The notes under the pieces are model-generated. The model was not told where the DNA came from, did not search any database, and saw only the letters and a list, made by a program, of their open reading frames with translations. The translations under genes were made by a program, and so were the position numbers. This document shows positions 14,479 through 23,978 of a stretch of DNA of 64,000 nucleotides, piece after piece. Each line of letters starts with the position of its first letter. The stretch's first letter is position 1. The stretch is from Actinomycetes bacterium. Lineage in GTDB: Bacteria; Actinomycetota; Acidimicrobiia; Acidimicrobiales; Acidimicrobiaceae. The stretch lies in assembly GCA_021819725.1 (NCBI GenBank), contig JAKAQR010000011.1:40848-104847 (forward strand), in the 5' to 3' direction.

Positions 14479-15897
14479 TCAGCGGGGCGCCTCCAAGATC
14501 TCTCCATGGAGAAAATGGGCACCAGCGTCGACAATACGGGCCTGCACGTAACGTCCCCGATTGCGTTCGCCATCAAACCCAGTCAAATGGACCAACTTGT
14601 TTTGCCGCGTCCGCCCCGAGGCGACTAAGGCATCCCGCTTCGAAGGACCATCGATGAGGATCTCCTCGACACGACCGACACGATCCCGATGTTTAGCCGA
14701 GGCACTTCGTTCAGTCACGAGCTTGAGCTGCGCGAATCGTTGCGCGATTACCTCCGGGTCGACGAAACGATCCGTCCAAGCACCGGCCTCGGTGCCAGGA
14801 CGCGGCGAATAGATAAAGGTGAAGGCGGAATCAAACTCACACCGGGCCACCAACTCCAGTGTGGCCTCGAAATCCTCATCGGTCTCACCAGGAAAACCGA
14901 CAATGATATCAGTGGTCACGGCAAGGTCAGGTACGATCTCCCTTGCCTGGGTAAGCTTTTCGAAAAACCGTGCGCCACGATACCCTCGATGCATCGCCGC
15001 GAGCACGCGGTCACTGCCAGACTGTAACGGGAAGTGTAGGCTCTCACACACCGCTGGTGAATCCGCCATCGCGCGAAACGTCTCCTCGCGCATATCCTTG
15101 GGATGCGGTGAGGTAAACCGCACACGACGTATCCCGTCAACTGCACCAACGGCTCGCAAGAGATCGGCGAAGAGAGGGCGAATCCTTGCGATGGAGCCGC
15201 TGACATAGACTTGTCCTGTCAAGTAACCTCGGTCATGCGAACCTTCCTGCTCGGTGCGCAACCGTCGAGTAAGGTCGCGTCCGTAGGAATTGACATTCTG
15301 CCCCAGAAGCGTGACCTCGGTCACCCCTTGCGATGCAAGGCTGCGCACCTCATCCACGACTGCCTGGAAAGGACGGCTGACCTCACCCCCTCGCACCTGG
15401 GGAACGATGCAAAAGGCACAGTTGTTGTCGCATCCGGTTTGAATGGTCACCCAAGCCTTGTGTCCCTCCGTCGGCTCGGCACCAAGATCAGCCAGCGGAT
15501 CAGGTCCTTGGGCTATCTCTCTCACGTCGATCACCCGGCGCTCTTGATCGCTACGTTCGAGCAACTCCACGATCGACGCCAACGCATGCGTACCGACGAC
15601 GACATCGACATGGGGAGCCCGATCAAAGATCGCCTCTTGTTCACCCTGCGCCAAACATCCTGCCACCACAATCCGTAGATGCGAATCGGCCGCACGTCGC
15701 TCCCTCAACTTATTGACCTGCCCAAAGAACCTATTATCAGCGTTCTCCCGTATGGTGCAGGTGTTAAAGACCACCACATCAGCCACCTCTTCAGAGGTCG
15801 CTGGAGTCATGCCTTGACGTCGCAGCAACGCCACAATGCGCTCAGAATCATTCTCATTCATCTGGCATCCAAATGTCTTGACGTAAAAGCTCTTCAT
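14479..15897 (-). CDS. miaB: tRNA-2-methylthio-N6-dimethylallyladenosine synthase
   Basis: 472 residues, methylthiotransferase. The N-terminal UPF0004 domain has Cys in KTFGCQMN, VFNTCTIREN and VVAGCLAQGE for one iron-sulfur cluster. The radical-SAM cluster motif is GCDNNCAFC. A TRAM domain lies at the C-terminus (about 400-470). It adds the methylthio group to prenylated A37 made by MiaA. It faces the chemoreceptor gene convergently. An insert near residues 215-235 (TRRLRTEQEGSHDRGYLTG) is slightly longer than usual. Confidence 0.97.
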   Translation of the reverse strand: MKSFYVKTFGCQMNENDSERIVALLRRQGMTPATSEEVADVVVFNTCTIRENADNRFFGQVNKLRERRAADSHLRIVVAGCLAQGEQEAIFDRAPHVDVVVGTHALASIVELLERSDQERRVIDVREIAQGPDPLADLGAEPTEGHKAWVTIQTGCDNNCAFCIVPQVRGGEVSRPFQAVVDEVRSLASQGVTEVTLLGQNVNSYGRDLTRRLRTEQEGSHDRGYLTGQVYVSGSIARIRPLFADLLRAVGAVDGIRRVRFTSPHPKDMREETFRAMADSPAVCESLHFPLQSGSDRVLAAMHRGYRGARFFEKLTQAREIVPDLAVTTDIIVGFPGETDEDFEATLELVARCEFDSAFTFIYSPRPGTEAGAWTDRFVDPEVIAQRFAQLKLVTERSASAKHRDRVGRVEEILIDGPSKRDALVASGRTRQNKLVHLTGFDGERNRGRYVQARIVDAGAHFLHGEILEAPR

Positions 15898-16057
15898 CTA
15901 CCAAAGGAGTCTAGTGGCCCGCGCAACGCCACCTGAGAAAGGGCAACCACTCACGATCGGCTCATCAACACTCGAAGTTGCCCGCATGGCACCGCCGGTC
16001 AATCATATTGGGCTTCACTCGTCCGCAGGCAGCCGATCTATGTGCACGGCGTGCTGT

Positions 16058-16102
16058 GTGCATCGAGGTGCGGTGCATCGAGGTGCGGTGCATCGAGGTG
16101 CG
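16058..16102. repeat. Three perfect 15-bp tandem repeats between recA and miaB
   Basis: The unit GTGCATCGAGGTGCG is repeated three times without change at 16058-16072, 16073-16087 and 16088-16102. It lies in a 417-base spacer (15898-16314) where recX is often found in actinobacteria. No recX-like frame was recognised; apart from this array and the inverted repeat at 16235-16275 I see nothing in the spacer. Confidence 0.9.
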
Positions 16103-16234
16103 GTCACGCAATCCCTGCCCCTCCCCTCATCTGCCCCAACCCGCACCGCCATTGGCACACAACACCGGCTACCCGCCGCGTACAACCTCTGACCGATGTG
16201 ACCATGGCGAGAAGAGAGATCGCCACCAAACACA

Positions 16235-16275
16235 AGTGGTCGACGACCCGGCGGACACCGAATCCGTCGACCACT
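16235..16275 (-). terminator. Long inverted repeat downstream of recA
   Basis: AGTGGTCGACG (16235-16245) and CGTCGACCACT (16265-16275) are perfect 11-bp complements with a 19-base loop, starting 40 bases after the recA stop. Read on the minus strand, the structure is followed by TTGTGTTTGG, a weak T-rich run. A recA terminator is the simplest reading; a protein-binding dyad is the alternative. Confidence 0.55.
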
Positions 16276-16314
16276 CTCACCGTTAGCGAATGCAGTCCGC
16301 TGCTGAGCCGCAAA

Positions 16315-17367
16315 CTAGTTTGCCGTCTCTGAAAATGCCTCCTCATCATCGGCTGGGAGCATCCCATGGGTCAAACCCTCAACAACCGTCCCACTGACCT
16401 TTTCACGAATCTTCTGATCCAACTCCGCCATGAGCTGTGGGTTAGCAGCGAGAAACGTCTTTACATTCTCTCGTCCTTGGCCAAGTTGCTCACCCTCATA
16501 GGTGTACCACGAACCCGACTTTTTGATCAGACCCAGCTCCACTCCCACATCGAGGATCGAGCCCTCTCGCGAGATGCCATGGCCATACATGATATCGAAC
16601 TCCGCCTGACGAAATGGCGGTGCACACTTATTCTTGACGACCTTCACCCTGGTGCGCGATCCGACCATCTCTGTGCCGTCTTTGATGATCTCAACTTTTC
16701 GAATATCGAGCCTGACCGACGAGTAGAACTTGAGTGCGCGGCCGCCTGGGGTTACCTCTGGCGAACCATACATCACCCCAATCTTCTCCCGCAGCTGATT
16801 GATGAAGATAGCGAGTGTATTGGTGTGATTCAAGTTTGCCGTCAGTCGACGCATCGCCTGCGACATCAGCCGAGCCTGGAGCCCCACATGGGCATCCCCA
16901 ATATCCCCTTCGATCTCCGCACGAGGGGTGAGCGCCGCCACCGAGTCGATAACGACCACATCGATCGAACCGGACCTGATCAGAACGTCACAGATCTCCA
17001 ACGCCTGCTCGCCGTAGTCTGGCTGTGAGATCAAAAGACCATCGATATCCACACCGATCGCCTGTGCATACACAGGGTCGAGCGCATGCTCTGCATCGAT
17101 ATAGGCACAATTACCGCCAATACGTTGCGCCTCAGCGACCACGTGAAGAGCAAGGGTGGACTTCCCTGAACTCTCTGGACCGAATATCTCGACAACACGC
17201 CCACGAGGGAGTCCGCCGACACCGAGAGCGAGATCAAGTGCCATCGCTCCAGTCGAGACCGACTCGATCGTCATCTGCGGAGCCTCGCCCATGCGCATGA
17301 TCGAACCCTTGCCAAATTGCTTTTCGATCTGGGCGATCGCTATATCAAGTGCCTTATCCCGTTCCAC
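16315..17367 (-). CDS. recA: Recombinase RecA
   Basis: 350 residues, full length, no intein. Walker [10 protein letters not shown], the [14 protein letters not shown] strand and the loop region [21 protein letters not shown] are intact. It forms filaments on single-stranded DNA for strand exchange and triggers LexA cleavage. Start is GTG with AGGAGG just upstream. It is followed by miaB rather than recX. Confidence 0.99.
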   Translation of the reverse strand: MERDKALDIAIAQIEKQFGKGSIMRMGEAPQMTIESVSTGAMALDLALGVGGLPRGRVVEIFGPESSGKSTLALHVVAEAQRIGGNCAYIDAEHALDPVYAQAIGVDIDGLLISQPDYGEQALEICDVLIRSGSIDVVVIDSVAALTPRAEIEGDIGDAHVGLQARLMSQAMRRLTANLNHTNTLAIFINQLREKIGVMYGSPEVTPGGRALKFYSSVRLDIRKVEIIKDGTEMVGSRTRVKVVKNKCAPPFRQAEFDIMYGHGISREGSILDVGVELGLIKKSGSWYTYEGEQLGQGRENVKTFLAANPQLMAELDQKIREKVSGTVVEGLTHGMLPADDEEAFSETAN

Positions 17368-17416
17368 CGTTCCTCCTCGTCAACTCTTACCATAGACTAG
17401 ATCGAAGCTCGGACAA

Positions 17417-17434
17417 TTCGTACATCTGATCGAA
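17417..17434 (-). promoter_or_regulatory. Candidate SOS operator upstream of recA
   Basis: On the minus strand the site reads TTCGATCAGATGTACGAA, with TTCG and CGAA as inverted ends around ten bases. On the plus strand it contains ACATCTGATCGAA, close to the lexA upstream sequence at 1937-1949. A TATATT-like -10 lies immediately upstream on the minus strand. It starts about 50 bases before the recA start codon. Confidence 0.4.
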
Positions 17435-17487
17435 TATAATCGCCACATTCGCCACAGAGCGACTCACTCCGGTGGCAACCGATCATC

Positions 17488-18759
17488 TCAGCGTCTCACA
17501 TCCGTCTCCGCAAGCTCGAATCCGCGTGCCGACCCACTCAGGGTCAATCGCACCAGATCGAGCGCGGTCGCGGTGGCATACGTGCGGATTCGCTCGCGAT
17601 CTCCTAGGAGCTGCACCCTACGTGCCGAAGAATGACCACGCAGGCTCATCCCAATCCACACCGTGCCGACAGCCTGGCCCTCCATCATCTCGGGTCCGGC
17701 GACTCCGGTGGTCGCGACTCCGAGTTCACTCCCTAACAGCCGAGCCACACCTTCAGCCATCGAACAGGCAGCCTCCTCGGATACCACCGCAGCCGTCTTG
17801 ACACCAAGCAGCTCCTCTTTGACGGCCGTGGCGTAGCTAACGACTCCACCACGGAACCACCGAGAGGCTCCAGGAACACGTACCAGTTGCGAGGCCACCA
17901 TGCCTCCGGTGAGCGACTCCGCAACCGCGATCGAGATACCCTGCGTGAGAGCGAGCTGGGCCACTACGGATTCAAGGGTATCGTCGTCTACTCCAAAGAT
18001 GGCATCCCCGAGAAGCCCACGCGCTTGGGCCTCCTCACGATCAAGTAGGATAGCGGCCTCCTCCTCGCTCGTGGTGTTGACCGTAAAGCGTACCTTTACC
18101 CCTTCGATCCCCGATGCGAGAAAAGCAATGGTGACATTCGAACCCTCAAGTTCCTCGAAACGCGGTGCCATCAACTCAGCAAGGCGTGACTCACCAAGCC
18201 CCCAGGTTCTCAACACCCTGGATCGAATCACGGTAGCGTCTTTACGCCGTGCATGCAACTCGGCGAGCACCTCATGAGCGAGCATATCGTCGAGTTCATA
18301 CGGGACGCCAGGCAAAGCGAAGATAACCTTCTCTCCAACCGGAACGATCAACCCAGGCGCCGTACCCTTGCGCTGAGCGATAATCGTTGCCCCATCGGGC
18401 ACCAGAGCCTGTCGATAGTTATTGGCCGACATCGGCCGACCTCGCTGGGCAAAGAGTTCCTCGATGACCACACGGACCTCGGCATCCTCACGTAGCGGTC
18501 GCCGAGCGAACTCCGCAATCGCCTCTCGCGTGATATCGTCCTGGGTCGGCCCGAGACCCCCACTGGTGATCACCGCATCCGCATCTCGAAGCGCTAGCTC
18601 CAACGCGGCAACGATGCGCTCGTGATTATCACCAACCTTGAGCTGAAGGTGAGAGGAGAAGCCATTGGCCGCCAACATCTGTCCAATGCGCGCCGAGTTC
18701 GAGTCGACAATCTGCCCGAGCAACAGCTCGGTCCCGATGGCGACGACGGCTACCTCCAA
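17488..18759 (-). CDS. cinA: CinA family protein (nicotinamide-nucleotide amidohydrolase)
   Basis: 423 residues with both family domains. The N-terminal MoCF-like domain has IGTELLLGQIVDSNS and TSGGLGPTQDDITREA. The C-terminal PncC domain (about 255-415) has AVAESLTGGMVASQLVRVPGAS and ATTGVAGPE. The second domain deamidates nicotinamide mononucleotide in NAD salvage; the first is a pyrophosphatase in relatives. It ends 120 bases before recA, and cinA-recA pairing is common. pgsA lies six bases upstream. Confidence 0.93.
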   Translation of the reverse strand: MEVAVVAIGTELLLGQIVDSNSARIGQMLAANGFSSHLQLKVGDNHERIVAALELALRDADAVITSGGLGPTQDDITREAIAEFARRPLREDAEVRVVIEELFAQRGRPMSANNYRQALVPDGATIIAQRKGTAPGLIVPVGEKVIFALPGVPYELDDMLAHEVLAELHARRKDATVIRSRVLRTWGLGESRLAELMAPRFEELEGSNVTIAFLASGIEGVKVRFTVNTTSEEEAAILLDREEAQARGLLGDAIFGVDDDTLESVVAQLALTQGISIAVAESLTGGMVASQLVRVPGASRWFRGGVVSYATAVKEELLGVKTAAVVSEEAACSMAEGVARLLGSELGVATTGVAGPEMMEGQAVGTVWIGMSLRGHSSARRVQLLGDRERIRTYATATALDLVRLTLSGSARGFELAETDVRR

Positions 18760-18765
18760 CGAACG

Positions 18766-19326
18766 TTAGGCCTTGATGCTCTTGGAGTCAAAGAAGTACT
18801 GCACCGCGCTCACCAACGCCAGCACCACCGCAATCCACACTCCGACGTTAATCAGCGAATGGTCGTGTTGGCCGACAAACGGAATCAGGGCGAAGCCAAT
18901 CACCAAAATTTGCACCAGCATCTTGAGCTTGCCGGGCAGTCGCGCGGGCAGACTCTTACCCGAAGCGAGCACCTGTGTGCGATAGACAGAGACCGCAACC
19001 TCCCGAAGCCCCATAATCAGCACAGGAAGACCATCAATACGGTGCAGAACAAATAAGGCACCAAACGCTGCGAAAACAAGAATTTTGTCGGCAAGGGGGT
19101 CAAGGAAGGCACCCGAGCGCGTGACACCCTGGCGTCGTGCGATGTAACCATCTGCCTTGTCGGAGAGCGCAAGCCCCGCCCAGAGCCAAAATGGAACGAT
19201 CGAGGTGGGCGATGACAGCAACAACAGTACAAACACCGGCGCAAAGCAGATGCGCAACACCGTGATAGCGTTTGCTGGTGTAGCTATGGCGGAGGGGCCA
19301 TAGATGAGGCGCTGTGGAGTAGACAT
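18766..19326 (-). CDS. pgsA: CDP-diacylglycerol-glycerol-3-phosphate 3-phosphatidyltransferase
   Basis: 186 residues from ATG 19326; an in-frame upstream codon at 19368 would add 14 unlikely residues. The CDP-alcohol phosphatidyltransferase motif is complete (DKADGYIAR, then GAFLDPLADK eight residues on). Several hydrophobic segments place it in the membrane. It makes phosphatidylglycerol phosphate from CDP-diacylglycerol; cdsA in the same window supplies that substrate. Another CDP-alcohol acceptor is possible in principle. Confidence 0.9.
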   Translation of the reverse strand: MSTPQRLIYGPSAIATPANAITVLRICFAPVFVLLLLSSPTSIVPFWLWAGLALSDKADGYIARRQGVTRSGAFLDPLADKILVFAAFGALFVLHRIDGLPVLIMGLREVAVSVYRTQVLASGKSLPARLPGKLKMLVQILVIGFALIPFVGQHDHSLINVGVWIAVVLALVSAVQYFFDSKSIKA

Positions 19327-19376
19327 CTGCGACCAGTTTACTCCATTTACGGTGCCGCGATTACACAATCCGCGCT

Positions 19377-20252
19377 TCAGCTCTCGCTTGGCTCCTTCAG
19401 AGTGGTCAATCCGTCAAGATCAACGGCGAGAGGGCGCACCTCGTAGCCCAAGCCACTCGCACGCATCGCCTGATCGACGTGCTGATGCACCCGTTCAACT
19501 CCATCGACATCGGTAAACCCGACACAGATCGTGCCAGCACCTGACCAGGAGGCCCCCAAACAGCCCGCCTCCAAGAGCATATCGAGCAGTCGCTTTGCCG
19601 CAGGGAAGGCCGCCGTGCGCGCCTCCTGATGCAGGCGGTCCTCAAAAAGCTCAGGTACCAGATCTTCGACATGGCCGAGCGAAGCGGCCAATACCACCGC
19701 GTGAGAGAGGTTAAAGACTGCATCGCCAAAGGGTACCGTCGGCGGGAGCAGCCGCCTCGCCACCTCCGTCACCAATCGATCAGGAGGAATAATGACCACC
19801 AACCGCAACAAAGGATCCACGGGGATTCGTCGAATGACAGGACCGCCGGGAGCGACCAACGCCGCAACACCACCGCCGTAATAGGAGGCGGCGACGTTCT
19901 CCGGGTGACTCTCAAAGTCAAGCGCGACCCCAAGAGGATCTGGATGCCCGAGAGCACCGGCAACACCCAGAGCTACCGCCGCCGATGAGCCAAGGCCCCT
20001 CGCCAAGGGAATCTCTGAGTCGATGACCAACCCGACATGATCATGGCCAAGAACCTCGATTACCAGCTGATGAATCAGGTGGTTCCCGGTTACCACCTCG
20101 GCAGCACCCTCTCCATGCAGCTCGACCGCAAAGGAGTCCGACGGGTAGGCGGTGGCGGTGAGAAACAGTGGCACAGCGAGCGCCAACGTATCAAACCCGG
20201 GTCCCAGGTTCGCCGAGGAGCCTGGGACCCGGACACTCTTGAAACCCATCAC
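19377..20252 (-). CDS. thrB: Homoserine kinase
   Basis: 291 residues, GHMP kinase family. The N-terminal VRVPGSSANLGPGFDTL and ATP loop PLARGLGSSAA (82-92) are typical, and the C-terminal SWSGAGTICVGF matches the third motif. It phosphorylates homoserine in threonine synthesis. thrA and thrC are not nearby. It lies 50 bases upstream of pgsA and just downstream of the carboxypeptidase gene. Confidence 0.92.
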   Translation of the reverse strand: MMGFKSVRVPGSSANLGPGFDTLALAVPLFLTATAYPSDSFAVELHGEGAAEVVTGNHLIHQLVIEVLGHDHVGLVIDSEIPLARGLGSSAAVALGVAGALGHPDPLGVALDFESHPENVAASYYGGGVAALVAPGGPVIRRIPVDPLLRLVVIIPPDRLVTEVARRLLPPTVPFGDAVFNLSHAVVLAASLGHVEDLVPELFEDRLHQEARTAAFPAAKRLLDMLLEAGCLGASWSGAGTICVGFTDVDGVERVHQHVDQAMRASGLGYEVRPLAVDLDGLTTLKEPSES

Positions 20253-20267
20253 TTCACATCCTCTGTC

Positions 20268-21533
20268 CTAGAAGTGGGTCAACCTCCACACAATCGACGG
20301 GTGCACGACGGCGTTAGCGACCTTTAACGGAACTATCTTAAGCTGCTCACCAACGGTCAGCGTCGCCGTGCCAACTTTAGCACCAGCCGGGAGGCCATAG
20401 ACCGACTTGTCGATCGTCGGCGTAAAGGACTCGGTTAGTCCCGGCCACCCGATCTCCGTTACAGACTCAGTAGCCACCACTGGGTCCGGATTGGCCCCGG
20501 GTACATCGAGGTAGCCAACCACCTGCCCCTTATGTAAGACCGTCAACTCTCGCGGGATCGTCTGCAGCGACTTTGCCATCGCCTCGCCATCGTGGAGTGC
20601 GTTGATCAGTGGTTCCACGCCACCGACATCGAGGATGGTACCAAGGCCGTAAAGATTGGACTGTCCTACCTTGATCTGTGTCGCCATCGCAAAGCTACCG
20701 GTCAAGATAGAGCCCGTCTTGGCACCGACGATGTTGTCGTGCCCAAGAGCATAGTTCACGTTGTAGACCGTGCCCGCGACTGGCAGCGTCGCCTGTGGCA
20801 TCGCCGCAATGTTGGCGAGGACTGGGTTTGACATAAACAGCGCCTCGATCTTGAGCTGGTCACGCGGGATCGACAGTGTCGATGGGGTTACACCACTTGG
20901 ATCACCGTAGTGGGTATGGTGGAGACCTAAGCTCTGCGCGTAACTGTTCATCTCGGCAACAAAGCGGCTAACCGAGCCGGCATCCCACTTGGCCAAGACA
21001 CTAGCAATATTGTCAGCGGAGGGGATCAGCAGGAGCTCTAGGAGCTGTTCCTCTGAGAGCACCTCCCCTTCCCTGATCGCCCCGACTGAGTCATTGGCAT
21101 TCTTATCGTTGACATAGATCTGGTAGTCCTGGGGAGTCATGGTGAGGCTCGGCCCACTCTCACCAAGCGAGATTGGATGAGCCTTGAGCGTCAGGAGCGC
21201 AGTGGTCATCTTGGTAACTGAAGCGATCTCCGTCTCATGCAGATCGCCGTGTTGACCAAGCAGACCAACGCCGAGAATCTCTGCCGCCGCCTCGGCGTGC
21301 GCTGGCCATGCAACGCTGGGTGGAGTTCCTGGGATCTTCGAAGAGGCCGCCAAGGATGCAGCGTAGCTCGGGCTCGGCACTCCGCGCACCAGCTGGATAA
21401 TCGAGCCGAGTCCCAGGATGAGAATCAGCACCAATACGACGACGAGCAAACGCCTCGCCAGCATCGTGGAATTGCGCCCGGAATAACTCCGTCGACTGCC
21501 CTTTGCCGCCACCCACTGGTCACCGCGCGCCAT
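20268..21533 (-). CDS. D-alanyl-D-alanine carboxypeptidase-like serine peptidase (S11)
   Basis: 421 residues. One membrane segment at 27-48 anchors it with the domain outside. Catalytic motifs: SVTK with Ser105 and Lys108, then SADN at 172-175 where SxN is standard (the Asn is shifted by one), and KTGS. It should trim the terminal D-Ala of wall peptides. A GGAGG ribosome site supports the start at 21533. The C-terminal part after about 330 resembles the beta-rich domain of S11 enzymes. Confidence 0.88.
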   Translation of the reverse strand: MARGDQWVAAKGSRRSYSGRNSTMLARRLLVVVLVLILILGLGSIIQLVRGVPSPSYAASLAASSKIPGTPPSVAWPAHAEAAAEILGVGLLGQHGDLHETEIASVTKMTTALLTLKAHPISLGESGPSLTMTPQDYQIYVNDKNANDSVGAIREGEVLSEEQLLELLLIPSADNIASVLAKWDAGSVSRFVAEMNSYAQSLGLHHTHYGDPSGVTPSTLSIPRDQLKIEALFMSNPVLANIAAMPQATLPVAGTVYNVNYALGHDNIVGAKTGSILTGSFAMATQIKVGQSNLYGLGTILDVGGVEPLINALHDGEAMAKSLQTIPRELTVLHKGQVVGYLDVPGANPDPVVATESVTEIGWPGLTESFTPTIDKSVYGLPAGAKVGTATLTVGEQLKIVPLKVANAVVHPSIVWRLTHF

Positions 21534-21701
21534 TCACGCCCTCCATTTTCCACTACCTGTACGCGACTTGTCCGTACCTGTCAAGCCCATCATCATAACC
21601 GACGAGAGAGACAGTTTGGTGAGAGGAACATGAATCCGCCAAACCCGTCGTCGACAGAGTATCGCTGACCTTGCGCGCACCCAAGACGAGAGTCATGCTT
21701 C

Positions 21702-23978
21702 TCAGATATCGAGCTCCTCAAGTTCCTCTGGCGATACGAGAACCTGCCGTTGCTTTGAACCATCAGCTGGCCCAACGATCCCTCGGTCCTCAAGGAGGTC
21801 CATCAGTCGTCCTGCCCGTGCGAAACCAACTTTGAGACGCCGCTGCAACATCGACGTGGACCCCGCACCAGTCTCAACGATCAGTCGTGCCGCTGTCGCG
21901 AAAAGGGGATCTACCTCACTAGCCAAATCACTCTTAGGCTTGGCGGAATCCTCTACTTTGTCGAGTTCCTCGAGGTAGGAGGGGGTACCCTGACGGCGCC
22001 AATATCCAACCACCGCCGCCACCTCATGTTCCGAGACCCACGGCGCTTGCAACCGTCGAGGCTGGGAACTCGTAGCCGTGACCATCAAGAGATCACCTTT
22101 CCCCACAAGCTTCTCGGCCCCAAGCTGATCCAAAATCACCCTTGAGTCGGTCTGTGAGGCGACCGCAAAGGCGATTCTCGAGGGCACATTGGTCTTGATC
22201 ACCCCAGTGATGACATCGACCGAGGGCCTTTGGGTCGCGATCACGAGATGGACCCCAACCGCACGTGCCTTCTGCGCGATCCGACAGATTGAGTCCTCAA
22301 CATCGCGTGGTGCCGCCATCATGAGATCGTTCAGCTCATCAATGACCACCAAGATATAGGGCAGCTCCTCAGGTGGCCCCTCGTCTGGATCTTCCCTTCC
22401 CGCAGAGAGCGCAATCAGTTCGCGGTAACCGACAATGTCGCGTACTCCCCAATGGGCAAGAATATCATAGCGACGCTCCATCTCTACGACCGCCCAGTTG
22501 AGCGCGTGCGCTGCCTTTTTGGGGTCGACTACCACGCTCGTGAGTAGGTGAGGCAATGCATTGTACTGCGAGAGCTCAACCCGCTTGGGATCCACAAGGA
22601 TGAGACGTAATTCTCTTGGCGTATTGCGCACTAACAGGCTGGTTAAAAGCGAGTTGATCAACGATGACTTCCCCGAGCCCGTCGAACCTGCCACCAGGAC
22701 ATGGGGCATCGCCGCGATGTCAAAAACAGCCGCTGTACCGGAGATATCTCGACCGAGTGGCACCTCAAGCACCTTGTTGGCTCGTTCCATCTGTGGACTC
22801 GCCAGCACGTCACCCAGGGTCACGACCTCACGAACCCGATTCGGAACCTCGACCCCAATCGCGCTCTTCCCAGGAATCGGAGCAAGGATGCGCACATCGG
22901 TCGCGGCCATCGCATACGCGATATCGCGCTGGAGCGCGAGAACGCGTGCAACCTTGACCCCCTCGGCCAACTCCAGTTCATAGCGTGTTACGGTCGGACC
23001 AACAGTCATGTTGACGACCTTGACGGTCACCCCATGTGAGCCTAAAGCACTCTCGAGCACCCGGCCTCTCCGCTCAAGGTCTGCTCGGTCGATCTTGGCG
23101 CGACTCCCCCGCTTCAACAACGATTGCGGTGGTAGCCGCCACGGGCTATCCTCCCGCGCGGGCGGCATCAGCGTCTCCACGAGTACCGGTTCCTCGAGGG
23201 GTGTCGGCTCCTCGAGGGGTGTCGGCTCCTCGAGAGGCATCGGCGTTCCAACAGCTGTCTCAGTGGCATCAGGGGTGGCTACTCGGACCTCCTCAGCGGC
23301 CTTCACCTCAGAGGACGCCAGACGCCGTCGTTTGCGGGTTCGCCCTGGGATAGCCTCCTCTTTGGCCTGTGACTCCCGTGCCTCGGGCGATGATGGTGCA
23401 TGTGTCTTTGCGAGTCGTGCAACAAGCCAGTTCATCGACTCCCGGGGCCTAAGTCCAACCAAGCCAAGTAGACAAACCACCCCAATCAGCATGAGTATGA
23501 TCGTTCCCCCGATCGATCCCGCTACGGTGGTTGCACCAAAACCAATCAGGTCGCCGACGACACCACCATTGTGTGCTCCAGGTAGTACAAGATTGGCTCT
23601 CGTCCCCAACGTGATCGCCGCATCGATCGCGGCGATCACCATTACGAGCACGCCCGCGATGATGGACGTATGCCGGGGTAAGCGTGCGTACCTCATCAAA
23701 ACAGCGAAGCCAATGACGGCAGCGACCAGGTACAGTACCCATGCCGGATCTCCCAAGAGATCATGGCTCAGCCCTAACAGTACCCTTCCCAGGCCTCCAA
23801 ACAGCCCCGAGTACGCCACGAGTCCGAGCAGCAGCGCTCCGACCATCCAGACAAGACCTGTCGCCTCGCGTGACCAGTGCACCGGTGTCGCCGCCGTAGC
23901 CGGTCGGCTGCCCGACTTGCGCTTGGTGGGTGTGGGCTTCCTTGGGGCACCTTGCTTTCCGCGAGAAGATGTCGCCAC
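21702..23978 (-). CDS. ftsK: DNA translocase FtsK/SpoIIIE
   Basis: 758 residues. Four membrane segments lie at about 41-175. A linker at 190-290 contains three PLEEP repeats encoded by an 18-bp tandem repeat. The motor domain has Walker A GSTGSGKS (431-438) and Walker B ILVVIDELNDLM. A winged-helix gamma domain (about 690-758, RRLKVGFARAGRLMDLLEDRGIVGP) reads KOPS-type DNA signals. It pumps chromosomes through the septum. It directly follows rnj. Confidence 0.97.
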   Translation of the reverse strand: MATSSRGKQGAPRKPTPTKRKSGSRPATAATPVHWSREATGLVWMVGALLLGLVAYSGLFGGLGRVLLGLSHDLLGDPAWVLYLVAAVIGFAVLMRYARLPRHTSIIAGVLVMVIAAIDAAITLGTRANLVLPGAHNGGVVGDLIGFGATTVAGSIGGTIILMLIGVVCLLGLVGLRPRESMNWLVARLAKTHAPSSPEARESQAKEEAIPGRTRKRRRLASSEVKAAEEVRVATPDATETAVGTPMPLEEPTPLEEPTPLEEPVLVETLMPPAREDSPWRLPPQSLLKRGSRAKIDRADLERRGRVLESALGSHGVTVKVVNMTVGPTVTRYELELAEGVKVARVLALQRDIAYAMAATDVRILAPIPGKSAIGVEVPNRVREVVTLGDVLASPQMERANKVLEVPLGRDISGTAAVFDIAAMPHVLVAGSTGSGKSSLINSLLTSLLVRNTPRELRLILVDPKRVELSQYNALPHLLTSVVVDPKKAAHALNWAVVEMERRYDILAHWGVRDIVGYRELIALSAGREDPDEGPPEELPYILVVIDELNDLMMAAPRDVEDSICRIAQKARAVGVHLVIATQRPSVDVITGVIKTNVPSRIAFAVASQTDSRVILDQLGAEKLVGKGDLLMVTATSSQPRRLQAPWVSEHEVAAVVGYWRRQGTPSYLEELDKVEDSAKPKSDLASEVDPLFATAARLIVETGAGSTSMLQRRLKVGFARAGRLMDLLEDRGIVGPADGSKQRQVLVSPEELEELDI

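Noticed and set aside
22990..23240. Three 18-bp repeats (CTCGAGGGGTGT type) as a mobile repeat
   Set aside because: They lie in frame within the ftsK linker and simply encode PLEEPT repeats.
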